Positions 23,400 through 35,429 of a stretch of DNA of 64,000 nucleotides are shown here, one piece after another (within the stretch, counting starts at the first letter, position 1; each line of letters begins with the position of its first letter). The position numbers and the translations under genes are program-made. This DNA is from Hermetia illucens (taxonomy: Eukaryota > Arthropoda > Insecta > Diptera > Stratiomyidae). The DNA lies in assembly GCF_905115235.1 (NCBI RefSeq), contig NC_051854.1:63913463-63977462 (forward strand), written 5' to 3'. The notes under the pieces were generated by a model that saw only the letters and a program-made list of their open reading frames with translations, was not told the origin of the DNA and did not search any database.

Positions 23400-23970
23400 A
23401 CTATGAGCTACAGGGGGCAGAGCATAGCTATTCTCACCGATAGCCAAGCAGCGATTAAGGCACTTAGGTCCAACCAGGTCAACTCCAAACTGGTGTGGGA
23501 ATGCCTTGACAGACTGAATACACTCGGCTCGTCCAACAAGGTCTGGATACTTTGGGTTCCAGGCCATGCTGGGTTGGAAGGCAACGAGGCAGAGGACGAA
23601 CTAGCCAAGAAGGGAGCAGGGACCCCTTTATACGGGCCAGAACCGTTCTGTGGAATCGGAAACGGTTTCATGGCTATGAATCTAAGAAATGAAGAGGAAC
23701 GTTTGAGGGAACTAGACTGGCCGGGCCTACCAGAGATGGAGCAGTCCAGGGTGCTTATTGGAGGATACGAACCCATGCGCACAAAGGATTGTTTAAACTT
23801 CACCAAAAAGAACCTCCGAATCATAATGGGAATTCTCACTGGTTATTGTCGGCTGAAGTATCACCTAGAGAAGCTAGGGATACCTACGGACACTGCTTGC
23901 AGGTTTTGTGAGGAGTATAACGAAACCTCTATACACGTCCTGGGACAGTGTCTGGCACTTGTGTAAAGTA
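23400..23970 (+). mobile_element. Family 5 LINE, RNase H domain, open for 187 codons
   Basis: An uninterrupted frame (23403-23966) encodes an RNase H domain: AILTDSQAAIKAL (second catalytic Asp), WVPGHAGLEGNEAEDELAKK (His and last Asp region). A C-terminal CRFCEEYNETSIHVLGQC zinc-like motif follows. The 5' truncation is at 23400, next to an A-rich repeat. It is the best-kept copy of this family here and is probably younger than the one at 10815. Confidence 0.85.
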
Positions 23971-23999
23971 GGTCGAGGCATCTGAGATAACACTTAACA

Positions 24000-24605
24000 C
24001 GGCACTGCCGCTGACAGTGATTGTGCCTATTTCATGGGAATCCGGGTGTAATAACATGACCCTATTATATATAGTTACCATTTATCCCTTGGAAAGGTAT
24101 AGCATGTCAACCACACCGGCGCGCCATCGCTTGCGGTTCGCCGAAATGCATTTCAGCTCTCCTCAGAACTTCTCGATATTCCTGTACTCTTCCTCTACTG
24201 TTCTGCGCCGAGTGGTCTTGCGAGTACATTTGTCGGCCATCTTAGGAGAGTGGGTGCCACTGCATGGTTTAGTCAGCAATGTCGCCCCTCCTTAATATAT
24301 GACCTCTCCGCTTCCACCTATCGATCGACGAAGTTCTTAGTTTGAAATAGTATCAAGCCGGTGTACTCCGATAAGAAAGCGCAGACTGGCCTCCACGAAC
24401 GCTTGGAGCTTTCGAATGACAGTGAAAGTCAATTTTCATATTATACTCCCCCCGGATCTAACGCTGTTAATGCGCCGACCGATAGCCAATTCGGTATCAC
24501 CGTCGACATCACCAGCATCCAGTTGACTCCTACATGTCATCCGGACAAGGCAACATTATGAACTTCATCAATAGCAGGAAGAAGTAAAGCCAGTGACAAG
24601 ATGCA
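24000..24605 (-). mobile_element. LINE fragments (family 1 scrap and family 7)
   Basis: 24000-24045 repeats a piece of family 1 (CTGCCGCTGACAGTGATTG; compare 25205). The rest reads on the minus strand as the C-terminal part of an endonuclease/RT LINE (LDAGDVDGDTELAIGRRINS). I place it with the copies at 25780 and 52270, with low certainty. Confidence 0.5.
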
Positions 24606-24611
24606 ACCCTG

Positions 24612-25760
24612 GGAAATTCCGCTTTCTTTTTCTTCAGATTTGTCCCGTTCACAAGCGCGGTCGGCTCGTCGTGATCGGTTTCGCCATTCCGTTCTATCAA
24701 ATGCCTGATCTGAATGCAATCTCGAGGCCTGCCTTTAGGTCTTTTATAATCGACTTCGATGTTCAGACCAATCTTGCCAAGTGAATTCTCGTTAGCGCAA
24801 ATTGTGTGTCGATAGCATCGCTCGGCTCGGCATCGACGGCTCTCTCGCAATCTTTCCACGACCTGTGCAACCCCATAACGATCGCGGATATCCTCATTTC
24901 GCATGTGACCTAAACGTGTCACGCCACTAGTCCAACATCTTCGTCTCCATTACCGAAAGACGCGTTTATTGTCTTTTATAGTCGGCCAACACTCAGAACC
25001 ATAGAGAGCGACAGCACGGACAGGACGACATTGTGGTAAATTTTAGATTTGAGACGTTCGTTGGTATGTCGATCACAAAGAACACCAATTGTGGAAAGCC
25101 ACTTCATCCAGGTTGTGTTAATGCGTGAAAGAATTTCATAACGCAGTTCTCCATTGGCTGATAGCGTTGACTAGAGATATTGAAATCGCTCAGTTCTGGG
25201 CAGATCACTGCCGCTGATAGTGATTCATGGGGATCGGTCGGCAAAAATTCGGTTTTGTTTAGATTCAATCTGAGACCGTGTTGCATGAGGCAATCATTCA
25301 ATTTTTGGAAGTTATTCGAGATCATTTTTCCTATTAGATGCTAGGAAAACATCATCTGCATAAAACAGTGTGTAGGGCGCTGGAAGTTGGATGTCTTGTG
25401 CGACGGTGTCCATAACAAGAATAAAGATAAGTGGTGAGAGGGCGCTTCCTTGATGAACACCAACAGAGGCCCGAACCGGGTTTTATACACCCGCCATACT
25501 TCGAACTTTACTTTTCGGATCGTGGTAGAGCGATTGAACCCAGCGAACGAGTTCTTCTGGCACTAAGTGTTGTCATACAGCATACCAGATGAATTCGTGT
25601 GGCACACGGTCAAACGCTTTCTCTAGATCCAAAAATGCAATGTAAAGAAGGCAATGCCTCTTACGGGGTTTCTCTTTGAGTAACCGCGCACCGTGTATTA
25701 TGTCAGTAGTTGCGCCGTTTTTCACAAATAGGGTTTGATTCACGGTTTGGAGCTCACATA
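24612..25760 (-). mobile_element. Family 1 LINE, RT and 3' end
   Basis: The minus strand carries the RT palm and thumb (HGLRLNLNKTEFLPTDPHES near 25280), MTRLGHMRNEDIRDRYGVAQ (near 24900) and ANENSLGKIGLNIEVD, then the 3' tail at 24615. It is the longest family 1 copy and carries several stops and frame changes. Confidence 0.78.
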
Positions 25761-25779
25761 CCTCTCACGGACATTTTGC

Positions 25780-26440
25780 GCCACCAAATGTCGCTCTGAT
25801 AATAGCAATTAAGTTTTCTGGAATATCACTTCTGTGTGAAGCGTGCAGATGAACCTCCTTCCCTAAAATCAATAAGGTTAAGCAAGGATCTAAATTCCGC
25901 GCACTATTCCAATATGATCCATTGAGTGTTGGTGGTCAATGCAGAAGGATCCGGAGCAAAAACCACCCTGTTCTCTGTTGATCATGCTTTCGAGATATTC
26001 TCTTAAGCATTCCAGGCTTATTTTAACCATTATATTTGCAACGGTAAGGAGCACACACATTCCCCCTTCAAATATCACACCCAAAACGGTTGCTCCTCTT
26101 TGGAATCTTAACGATCATCTCCTTCATCCACTCTCTGAGAAAGGTTTCGATTTCCCAAGATTTGCGTACGAGTGGAAATAGCAGATCTGCAATCGCTGTA
26201 GGTGCATCGATAAACAAATCAGGCGCAATGGCTTTACTGTGTTTGGGCGCATTGATGACCGAGGTGATTTCTCTTCCGTTTGGCGAAACAGACCGTATCC
26301 GAATGTCACGGTTACTGACCGTTTCATCCACAACAGAAAGAACTTCACTGTATGTAATACGGTTAAGCACAGGGGTGAAATGAATCAACGGTTCCTGTAA
26401 ACGGGTTTCGGCCTCCTATATTTCTAAGGCAATCCAAACG
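25780..26440 (-). mobile_element. Family 7 LINE, RT fragment
   Basis: The minus strand includes LREYLESMINREQGGFCSGS (near 25980), the RT motif 2 region of an endonuclease/RT LINE like the one at 53660 (LETLIDSEQA). The further upstream part (26068-26388, minus) is open but only weakly recognisable. Confidence 0.55.
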
Positions 26441-26704
26441 TAATGAAATGGTCACCCTTTTTAATGTGTGAATCACCTTCTACATGCGTCCTTAGCTAGG
26501 ACGTCGAGGTAGGACTTCACTAAATATTGTCCCTGCCTAGAACACCCAGTTTGAAGATTGATTATGTTTCTCATGTATTGGATCTAATTAATGAGTTCGA
26601 CTGTTACAAAATTACCAACATACCAACATAGACCAATACGATAACTGAAAAGAAAATAGAACAGGATTTCTACATCGATGAGCATATAAGAAAAGCAAGC
26701 CTCA

Positions 26705-26900
26705 ACTGAAACAAGTCGGATGCTGGAAGCTTGGCAATTCAGGTATAAAAGATTTTGTGTATCTCATATTTAAGAACACTTCGTCAAACGACGATTCCAT
26801 TTATGCCTAGTTAGTAGGTCATAGTGTATATAAATTTAATGTATCAGGCTATTTTCTTTTTATGACACTGACTTTCAATTGTGTCATAATGGGCTCGAAC
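26705..26900 (+). repeat. GACA-hairpin element, 5' fragment
   Basis: GAAACAAGTCGGATGCTGGAAGC, followed by TTCAGGTATAAAAGATTTTG, aligns with the start of the copy at 14787. The 3' half with the GACA run is missing. Confidence 0.6.
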
Positions 26901-26999
26901 AGATAAGCCAGGTCTACTAGATAGCAATGATCCTAGACACTTTCAGCACTTCTAGCAACTAAAATGGAGGGTTCTACTATAAATCCTTTGCAAACACCC

Positions 27000-29900
27000 C
27001 ACTGAAAAGGTAGAAACCCCCACTATACCAATAGAGAAGGGGGTTAGTGGTGGAGGATGGAGTAGCAGCGTGGAAGATAATAGTTGTGGCGGCCAAAAGA
27101 AAGACATCGTGGATCTCGAGGTCGGAAGAAGGGTCAGCAGAAAAGGTGGCAAGTTCACGATGCACGATACTCCTTTGTTGGAAAAAAAGATTGACGAACT
27201 CATCAACCAGGAAATGCCAGTCATCACACCGGAGTGTACAAAATTCACCCGAAAAATAAGGCAGAGGAAGAAAAACTGTGTCCGGATAGCTGAGTGGTTA
27301 GAGCACAATGCTGCGGTTCAAATCTCACGGGTAGCAGTGGGGTTTGTGTCGTAATTTGACGTCGGATACCAATCGACTCAGCGGTGGATGAGTATCTGAG
27401 GCAAATCAGGATAATAATCTTGGGCGAGCGCAATGCTGACCACATTGTCTCCTATAGGATACTGTAATCCTGTAGTGTACCGCTACGGTCTTGAATGAAG
27501 TGCTCTTCTAACACACTTCAAGATCCTGATCCAATGAATTATTGCGCCAACGATTATTATTATTAAAAAAAAAAAACTACGCAAGAAATGCAGGGCGGTT
27601 TTACGGGAAATGAAAGAAGCTACTATTTTTCAAAGAAACGTCTATATGGACGTCAAAAATGATACAATAGAAGTGGAGGAGTTTGTGGATCTTATCACCC
27701 ACCAGTGAAAAACCGTCGAACAGGAGCTAAGGAAAATCACAGCGCCCACACCTCACCAGGATGAGGAGGCACAACCGAGAGCGTAGATATGACGCAGCAA
27801 GCGTCTGTGAAATAGTAACCTAACGGAGATAACAGCTTCAAAAAAAGGGGGAAATACAGCAACAATGTAAAATAAATCTCCACGGCAGTGATTCCACTGT
27901 AGCAAAGTCAAGATCAACTACGACGACAACATCAGTGCCAAAGAAAAAGAAATAATTCAAACTACGGTCAGAAGTCCGTTCCATCAAGCTGACCAAGGAC
28001 CGATCTTTCGCGGAAGTCCTTCAAGAAATCTAGAGGACGCTGGAATAGACGTTCAATGTATCCAGCAGTCTCATACTGGTTGTATACTTATGGACCTTGG
28101 GTCGAAGACGGACTAAAAAGATTACGTTCTGCAAGAGAATCCAAAGCATTCTGGGCACAAAAGTGGTAGTTTCAAGCCTAGAACCCGTATCTACCCTCGA
28201 AATGAGGAAATAGACTGTCTCGCAAACAAAGAAAATGTGGAGGAAGCGATAAAAAAGAGTTACCTAGATATGAGCAATCTCAAAGTGGGAGTTAAATATG
28301 CCAACTCCAATGGACCAAAATTGACTATTGCCACCACCACTGAGAAGCCAGCGAGGCAACTTCTTCATTGTAGGAAAATAAAGATCAAAATGCTGTGTTG
28401 CAGAAAGAAAACGTGGCTTGTATTCCCGGTTCGATCTTCGATCTTGCAAGTGAATATCTATAAGAGTAGAACTTCTCACAATTAGATCGGGCGGATATCG
28501 CAAAAGAGCAACTGACTTGTTATTCCTCAGCGGGCAGTACCCAGATAGGAGTAGTGTGTCGAAATATCTGAAATGACTTTTCTCAGCACTTATTAACATC
28601 ACACCGAAAGAATCTATGCCCGTTTTTCGGAATAGGCTTTGCACCTTGGGGGACAAGATTCGAAACACAAACGAGAAGAGGGGCTTTATTTGGAAGAGAC
28701 TTCGGACCCCTGGAATAGGGCATGGTAAAACCAGGTTCTCGCGAACACAAATTTTAAAGATCGTCCCAAATATCGGTAGCATTGCGGTATTCGGGCGCAT
28801 GGTTACGAGGACACTATTTCTGATGTGACCTTTGCCAACAAATCGTTAGTTTGAACAGTACAACGATAGAAGGGTATTGGAAGACTTCATGGCCACTAAT
28901 TACTAATACATTTGCCTCGAAGTGATAAGCAACTTCCTTCAATGTTCCAAGTTTTGGTAAATATCTACCAAGTGAAACATCGGGAAAATCGGCGCCGAAA
29001 CTTTCTCATAGAGGAACCACAAGACCCGGACGCAGATAGAAGAACTATGACTAAATCATTATTGTATTCAACAATGAGACTAATCAGACTTCGGCACATT
29101 GCATACCGCACAAACTAAGATTTGGTAACCCTTAGATCCGCAAAAGAGCGGGAAAGAAACTTCGCCACGAAGTCAACAGACAAATAGCACACTGTTGATA
29201 AGAGCTAATCAATCACTTTAATAAAGGCCAATGGAGCTTCGAGTATAAGCTGGTTGCCAGAAAATCCGTGTTTATCGATCACCCTGTTTTATGGAAGCAG
29301 TGTAAATGCAAGAAATCTTGCTGGTATGTTTTCCTGTCTACTTCATCTTAGCTGACGTTGTCCATGAGAAGGAGAGTGCTTAGAAATGCGACCTAATCAC
29401 TTTAAAGGAACTAAAAGGAGCGGTCTTGTCTATGAAGGACAAAAAATCACCTGGATCCTATGATATTCCCAGAGAAGTTATGAAACTTGCACTTCAAGCA
29501 TAATCCGGGCTTGATACTCAGCACGTTCAATACATGTTTAAAGGCGACTGGTTTTCTCTTCCTCTGGAAGACTATGAGGCTCGTGATGATAGACCAAGGA
29601 AAAGATGACCCCGCCGACGCCACTAGCGTACCGCTCTCCCTGTTAGTCCGACACAGCCGGGAAACTGCTAGAGAAGCTTCTCACCAAAACAATATGACTT
29701 GATAGCGTGATAATCTAAATGGTGAATCTGCCCGAAGCACGTTGTTGCCATTATCGATGCCCCTTCTGACGCTAAACGAAAGAAACGCCTTTAATTCTGG
29801 AAGCTAGTGCAAATTGTTCAAGGCAGTGAAAAATTGTTTTCATATTTTAGGCCACCTTTTGCGAATATCGACGTACTATTTAAAGGACCACGCTCTGCGT

Positions 29901-30340
29901 GTGGAATGATGAACACATCAAACACGACTTAGGGATCTATGCTCGCTCCGAAGCTATACTTGCTTTGAAACGTCTCATATGAAAGTCTGCTCGAGATGCC
30001 GTGGATAATATTGCGCCACACACTTAGTCGAACAAGCTCAGTCAGTCAGCAGATGAATGAATAAGCATGGATTCAGCCGCAGTTCTGGAAAAAAACCGAA
30101 GTGGTTGTCCTGGCCAGACAGAGGGTTCCAGATTTGTCCCTATTCCGGTTGGTGAAATCATGGTCTTGTCGAAGCCGGTGGTAAAATACGGTAAAATGAT
30201 AGACGAAGATGAGCTTCTTAGAGCAGATTCACGACAACACAAAGGTTGATACCATGAGTTACTCCGTTCTTTCGCCATGCTGCAGTGCGTCGGTCTATAT
30301 ACCTAAGAAATTTGGAGGGAAGCAAAGAAGCCACTGTTTG
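27000..30340 (+). mobile_element. R1-like LINE, ORF1 plus RT fragments
   Basis: ORF1 sequence (KKDIVDLEVGRRVSRKGGKF, about 27070-27270; then SFAEVL-type and ENVEEAIKKSYLDMSNLKVG near 28230) is followed by an RT start (ELKGAVLSMKDKKSPGSYDI near 29400). C-terminal RT pieces follow (KPVVKYGKMIDEDEL near 30170). The endonuclease is largely missing. A SINE interrupts ORF1 at 27278-27571. Stops are frequent. Confidence 0.7.
27278..27571 (+). mobile_element. tRNA-derived SINE (family S1), complete copy
   Basis: A pol III box A (TAGCTGAGTGG, 27287-27297) and box B (GGTTCAAATC, 27315-27324) head a 290-bp element ending in ATTATTATTATT and an A run. AAAAACT at 27271-27277 and 27572-27578 looks like a short target-site duplication. 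Other copies, both minus strand and truncated, lie at 37393 and 56012. Confidence 0.88.
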
Positions 30341-30357
30341 GGAAGATGTATTAATAT

Positions 30358-30675
30358 GGTAATATACTACTATTAAATTTATTTGGACAGATATCAAATT
30401 TTCAGCTGGGTAGTTTTTTGATAGGGAGTTCTGTTTCCCTTGAAGTTTATTCTGTTTATCCCCTTTCTAACCTACTTTGCAACTAATGTCAAATCTGACG
30501 TCTACTGCATAAAATACCAATCGAGGCCCTTAATTTAATGCAGTACACGGCTATATTCGGAGAAAAAATTTCACACCACCCCTTTTATGATAATGCCCTC
30601 TAAAGTCAATTTCGTTTCAATAGGTGTATTTGTTTACGAAAAAACTACTTGTGACAGGCAGACAGACATGTAGGA
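30358..30675 (+). repeat. GACA-hairpin element, middle fragment
   Basis: Begins TAATATACTACTATTAAATT and ends at GACAGGCAGACAGACATG. It aligns with about 15118-15560 of the best copy. The terminal hairpin is absent. Confidence 0.65.
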
Positions 30676-30689
30676 CGAGGGTAAAGCAG

Positions 30690-31680
30690 AGAAAAGAATC
30701 TGCTATCGCGGGCTAAACATCCACAAAATTCGATAAAGAAATGTTCGAAGAAGTATTATTGCAGAACCTTACCGGGAAACCCAGGAGAAAGGGCGTCAGA
30801 TTATTGGAAAGATGCAGAGAGGTTAACACTTACATTCCACGTGACATTGTATACAAGAAGCGAATTCATTCATTTTGTTATGACAGTCCGAAATTGAAGG
30901 GTGCGGCAAAGTCCGACTTAAGCCAATATAAAACGCCAACAATGAATTAAAAGCAGTTATTTCCAGAAGTTAAACTTTACACTCCAAGAGATTTTATAGG
31001 GCCATGAAGGTACACACAAAGCTCTTATGTCATGGATAAGCGCTCACCGCCGATCACCAGCACTTTTCTGCGGAATATTATTAACACTCTTTTTTTACAA
31101 ACTCTAGGTAAATCAACCCACTGTTTAGGTAAATCCAATGAACCACGCAAAAAGTCTTTGAGGTTGCGGAAAAGATTTGCAAAAAAAAGTGCTCCAAGTT
31201 TGGAGGGCATCCCGCTAGTGGCTATCAAGACTGTTCCAAATTTGTTCACTAAAATATTAATGGCGCATCTGAAAGGAGGGGGGATGTTCCTCACAATATG
31301 GAAGCAACAAAAGCTGGTGTTGATTCCAGAACCATCCTCTGGGCTGAGGATGCTTCGTTCTATAAACCTATATGACCACTACACGGCATCAGTAACCGCT
31401 TCGGACCGCTTCGGATCATCTACAATGTGCTTAAACGGATGGTAGAAAAGGAGGGTGGTGTCTCAGATAGACAATTCGTAAGGGGAAAGACGAGATCTAC
31501 CGTCGGTGCGATCAATACGGTAACGAAAAGCGCAGTAGCATCAATAGAGACCAATAAATTTTACGGGATGACTAATCTTCACATGAAGAATGTCTTTCAT
31601 TCTCGGAGGTTAAACGAAATAGTTGTGCCAGATTAATCACTGTAGCGACAGATGATCACACCAGGTTAAAAAACTTGGAA
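30690..31680 (+). mobile_element. R1-like LINE, RT fragment
   Basis: Encodes LEGIPLVAIKTVPNLFTKIL (near 31200), FLTIWKQQKLVLIPEPSSG and GGVSDRQFVRGKTRSTVGAI (near 31450), which is the R1 RT finger region. It is not clear whether it belongs to the same insertion as 27000-30340. Confidence 0.75.
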
Positions 31681-31794
31681 AATGTTAGTAGACTCGGTAG
31701 CCCGCATTTCGGTCCTGTCGACATATAAGGTTCTTGACGTATAGGCGATGTCAGAAAGCAAGTAAATTAGTGTGAGCCTAAAAATCCTTCTTTA

Positions 31795-33190
31795 CACGCT
31801 AACTATTGGTATTCTCACTGGTAATATGCAGAAACTTACTTTGGAACAGGCGCACCGATATCTACGCTCTACAAAAATCTCGATGGTGTGATACCAAAAG
31901 CTACGACATTGAAAGCAAACGCGATAAAAATAGCTACAAACTTCTTTACTTTGGTAGCCCACATGCTAAATGTGGTGTTAGCAATACCATCTCTGGGAGC
32001 TTCCGTGACTTAATTAATGAAACCGAGCGATTTGGTGCCTAGCTGGTGGAGCTCACTACTATATCAGAAGATTATGAGTCCACGCATGTACATCACCAAC
32101 AAGTTGAGACAATGTCAGGAAAGATGCCTTCTGACAACTATATCACCATTACGGGAGGTCGTAGAAGCATTGAAATATGCAATATACATACCGTTGACTT
32201 TGCGCATCCTCATATCCCTATAATTGTCAATATATGCTTTATTAAAAGGTTATCTAATCTTGCTACATTACACTGTGAGAATAATAAAACGCGAATCATA
32301 AAACGCCACAATTTTCTCACGGTTTTCCCTACTAGCCCATCCCACGTCAAGGAAGGATTTCTTAACCCTCCTCCCTCCATATTCGAATAAATTCCACCTG
32401 TCGGCATCACAGAAGTCGAGGAAGCAATCAAAGGAATCAAATCGGGGATGGCAATAGGATCCGAAGGCATCGCAGTTCAGAGAAAGACAGTGTGCTCAGC
32501 AAAGTACTCAAATTTCCCCCTAACGCATTCTTAACAACTGTATTCCTGACATTCCTGAAGCAGGTTTGCCAAGTACACATTGAGTTGATACTCACGGAGA
32601 AACACCACGAGAAGCATCGTCCTCTTTATATTGCATTTCTGGATCTAGAGAGAAAGTTTGGCCATATGCCACACAGACTCATCTAGTATACTCTACGCAA
32701 ACGCCTGGTGCCAGAGGAAGTTGTGGGATGGATTAAATTACTTTACTGCGATCTGCAGAGTAAATTTTGGAAGATATATGTATCAAAACCATTCTGCGTC
32801 TTGTACGGTGTTCATCAAGGAAGCGCCCTCCCGCTATTTGTCTTCGTTCCTGTTATGAACACTATGTGTAAAATGATCGCCTCATGCAACACGGTCTGAG
32901 ACTGGATCTCAACAAAACAGAATTTTTGACGGCCAATCCCAATAAAGCAGCCACTACCACTATCAGTGGTAGCGACCTGCCAAGAACTAAACATGAATTG
33001 CGCCAAGAAATTGCTTCAGACATTAGCGTATCAACAAATGCCTCCAACCCAAAATTCACCACAATTTCGTCAGCTCTGTTGCTCTCTATAATTCTGGGTG
33101 CTAGCCATCCATTAAAGATAATGAACGACGCCTCGTGGAAATAGCGAGAAATATGTTGCGTTGGACCAGAAAGGTAACATGACATAACCA
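31795..33190 (+). mobile_element. Family 1 LINE, endonuclease start plus RT
   Basis: The only family 1 copy here that reaches the endonuclease (QKSRWCDTKSYDIESKRDKN, near 31880). After a deletion comes the RT (AFLDLERKFGHMPHRLI near 32640, then LYGVHQGSALPLFVFVPVMN and HGLRLDLNKTEFLTANP near 32885). Stops and frame changes are present. Confidence 0.75.
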
Positions 33191-33199
33191 CATCGGCAA

Positions 33200-34530
33200 T
33201 GAGGTATTTAACGATCGATATGGCTGTAGCGCTTATAGAAGAATTACGATCAAACGGGGCAAAGGCTAGTGAAAATGAAAATTATAGTGATCAAGCTAGG
33301 GTAAGGGTAAAACTAATTGATGGGACATCAGTAGTTAGATGAGATAGTGTTTATTTAAATTAATCTTCATAATATAGCTCTACGTTCGGAGGAACCTCAT
33401 CTTCATCAGAAAATGACACACATTATCTGGTCGTCCTCTTCACCTTCAGTGGCTTCACAGGCCAAATAAGACTTTGGCCTTGGTAACAAAAAAACTTAAG
33501 TCAAGCCGGCTATCCTGATCAAGGTCAGCAACCAAAACCTATACACAATAACCCATTCCTAACGCAGAACTGGTATCATATTTTGTATAATTTAAGACTT
33601 TTCCAGATAGTAAAAGAAGTGTACTTCAACACGTCCCTCATGGTTTATATGCTTTTGTAGGTTCATCCATAGTAATAATATTGGCGGAGCTACAGCTTTC
33701 ATTAAATATTTTAGTTCAGCAGTAGACCAAAGAGAGACCCCACTCACCCTTAGATGACGAGTTGCCAAGGATTAATAATTACGAAGAATTTCTGCTGTGT
33801 CCGCATTATAATGAGGATGAGCTTCACTAACTGCATTGTGACTTCTTAAGGTCTGCTAATATAATATCAATCAAATACTTTGTTTATTAACTTTTGATCC
33901 GATAAGAACCTGAACTCAATCAATTTAAAATTGACTCGTACTTAGACCGCAGCATTTTAGGGTATCTGTTTACACTGCCATAGTCACCAGTATTTCATTT
34001 GTAATTGTAAAAGCCATGTTATCCAGGATAAACTCATCAACTACCGGTGTATATGGATTCGGTAGTATGAGGCACAAGAACCCGATACATTACCCAGATT
34101 GTTAGATAAGTGCTAGTCGCGTGTCTCATGGTGTGCATGTGTAAAATGCATTTATACGTTTACTGCCTGTCATGTACTTGAAATCGACGGATTTGATTTG
34201 TTTACTTTTAATTAGTACAATTAGTTTGATTTCACCGTAGTTCTGCGATTTATACCTGCAGAAGCTTACCTATATCGGTCCACCTAGGGTTAAATTCGAC
34301 ATAGCAGAAATCGACATTGCAGTTAAAATGTGAATCCCTAAGGTTTTTCATCAGTTATCCTAAAGAAGAATGATATCTGTGATTATTAATGCAATTTTTA
34401 TTTTACATCGAAATATGAATGATACAATTAATTTTTTAATATGCCAGTCAACTGACCAATATTAAAAAGCTGGCAAGCGCTGTATGGAAAGTGGTACTGC
34501 GTTATTGAAACCAATATCGCAGTTACAATT
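33200..34530. other. Unassigned AT-rich DNA
   Basis: No ORF, repeat or RNA gene could be supported. It may contain the flanks of the transposase remnant at 34533. Confidence 0.45.
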
Positions 34531-34532
34531 CA

Positions 34533-34769
34533 TCAGAAAAGTGTGATTATATAACCAGCCATAACTAGCTGGACAGAATCACCTCGGAGGAAATACGGCC
34601 CAATGAGACCTCCGCCATTAAAGACGAAAAACCAATTTTTCGGAGTGCATACACTAACTGCTGTTGGAAAACCTGTAACCTTTGCTTGATCAAACTGCAG
34701 AAATTTTTGTTTATTTAAGAAGCGCTTTGTCCAAAAATGGACCTTGTCACTGAGAAAGACTTTTCTCAA
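34533..34769 (-). mobile_element. Tc1/mariner-superfamily DDE transposase fragment
   Basis: An open minus-strand segment of 78 codons (LSDKVHFWTKRFLNKQ, later GGGLIGPYFLRGDS) matches the first catalytic Asp region and the following block of a mariner-like transposase family found in insects (typical form SDEAHF..GYVNKQN..GPYFF). The rest of the transposase is not recognisable nearby. Confidence 0.68.
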
Positions 34770-34784
34770 ATCCTAGTTGTTCTT

Positions 34785-35295
34785 GTTCTTTTTGTTTCTC
34801 TTCAGCCTTTGTCCTGTTAAGAAGCAGGGTCGGCTCTTGATTGGTTGCACCATTTTGTTCTATCAAAGGCCTGACCTCGCCTGATGACGGCGCCATGGTT
34901 GAGAGGGTAAAGCGTCAACTTCTCAATCTCACTGCTCTGAGTTCGAATCCGAGTCGTCATTGGTGCGTGTGTTCGTCTTGTGCTTGTCAGAGCATAAAAG
35001 ATGATGATAGTGAAACTGAAGCACACTTTGACTGTGTAGAGGCCCTATACTCAACTAAGAAGTGAACAGGAAATACTAATTAACTAAAGGTCCGATCTGG
35101 ATGCAATCGCTCATCACTCACCATCCACCGTATCAAGCTACCATTGTTCCGGCCGATCTCTTGGTCGTTACCCATCGACTTCGATGTTTAGACCAATCTT
35201 AACAAATTTACGAGTATTCTCGTTAGCGTGAATTACCTTACCAAACCATTGAAGACGCCTCTCTCGCAACTTTTCTACGATCAGTGCAAACCGAT
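34785..35295 (-). mobile_element. Family 1 LINE 3' end, split by a SINE
   Basis: TTCTTCAGCCTTTGTCCTGT (34800) begins the inverted family tail. The element continues after the SINE at 35096 (GATCTGGATGCAATCGC) to about 35295. The intact family order TCAAAGGCCTGATCTG-ATGCAATC is known from the copies at 1500 and 24690, which shows that the SINE split it. Confidence 0.85.
34875..35085 (+). mobile_element. tRNA-derived SINE (family S2) with target-site duplication
   Basis: The head is strongly tRNA-like: ATGACG at its start can pair with CGTCAT about 70 bases on, and box B is AGTTCGAATCC (34940-34950). The tail is non-coding. AAAGGCCTGA (34865-34874) and AAAGGTCCGA (35086-35095) are a 10-bp duplication of the LINE target with two changes. 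Confidence 0.85.
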
Positions 35296-35299
35296 TTAG

Positions 35300-35425
35300 A
35301 TGAAGACAGTTTGTACATCTCTGGTCGTTCTTCCTATGATGTCTATATCATCTGCATAGGTTAGTAGTTGGGTAGACTTAAAGAGGATGGTACCTCTTGC
35401 ATTTACCTCAGCATCACGGATCATT
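35300..35425 (-). mobile_element. Family 2 LINE, RT active-site fragment
   Basis: The minus strand reads MIRDAEVNARGTILFKSTQL followed by TYADDIDII. This is the YADD region of family 2 (compare MAYADDIDIM near 46545). It abuts the family 1 fragment in the same orientation. Confidence 0.72.
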
Positions 35426-35429
35426 TTTT

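Noticed and set aside
34878-34960. A functional tRNA gene at the head of S2
   Set aside because: The head has good acceptor pairing and box B, but it lies inside a repeat with target-site duplication and a non-tRNA tail, so it is a SINE.
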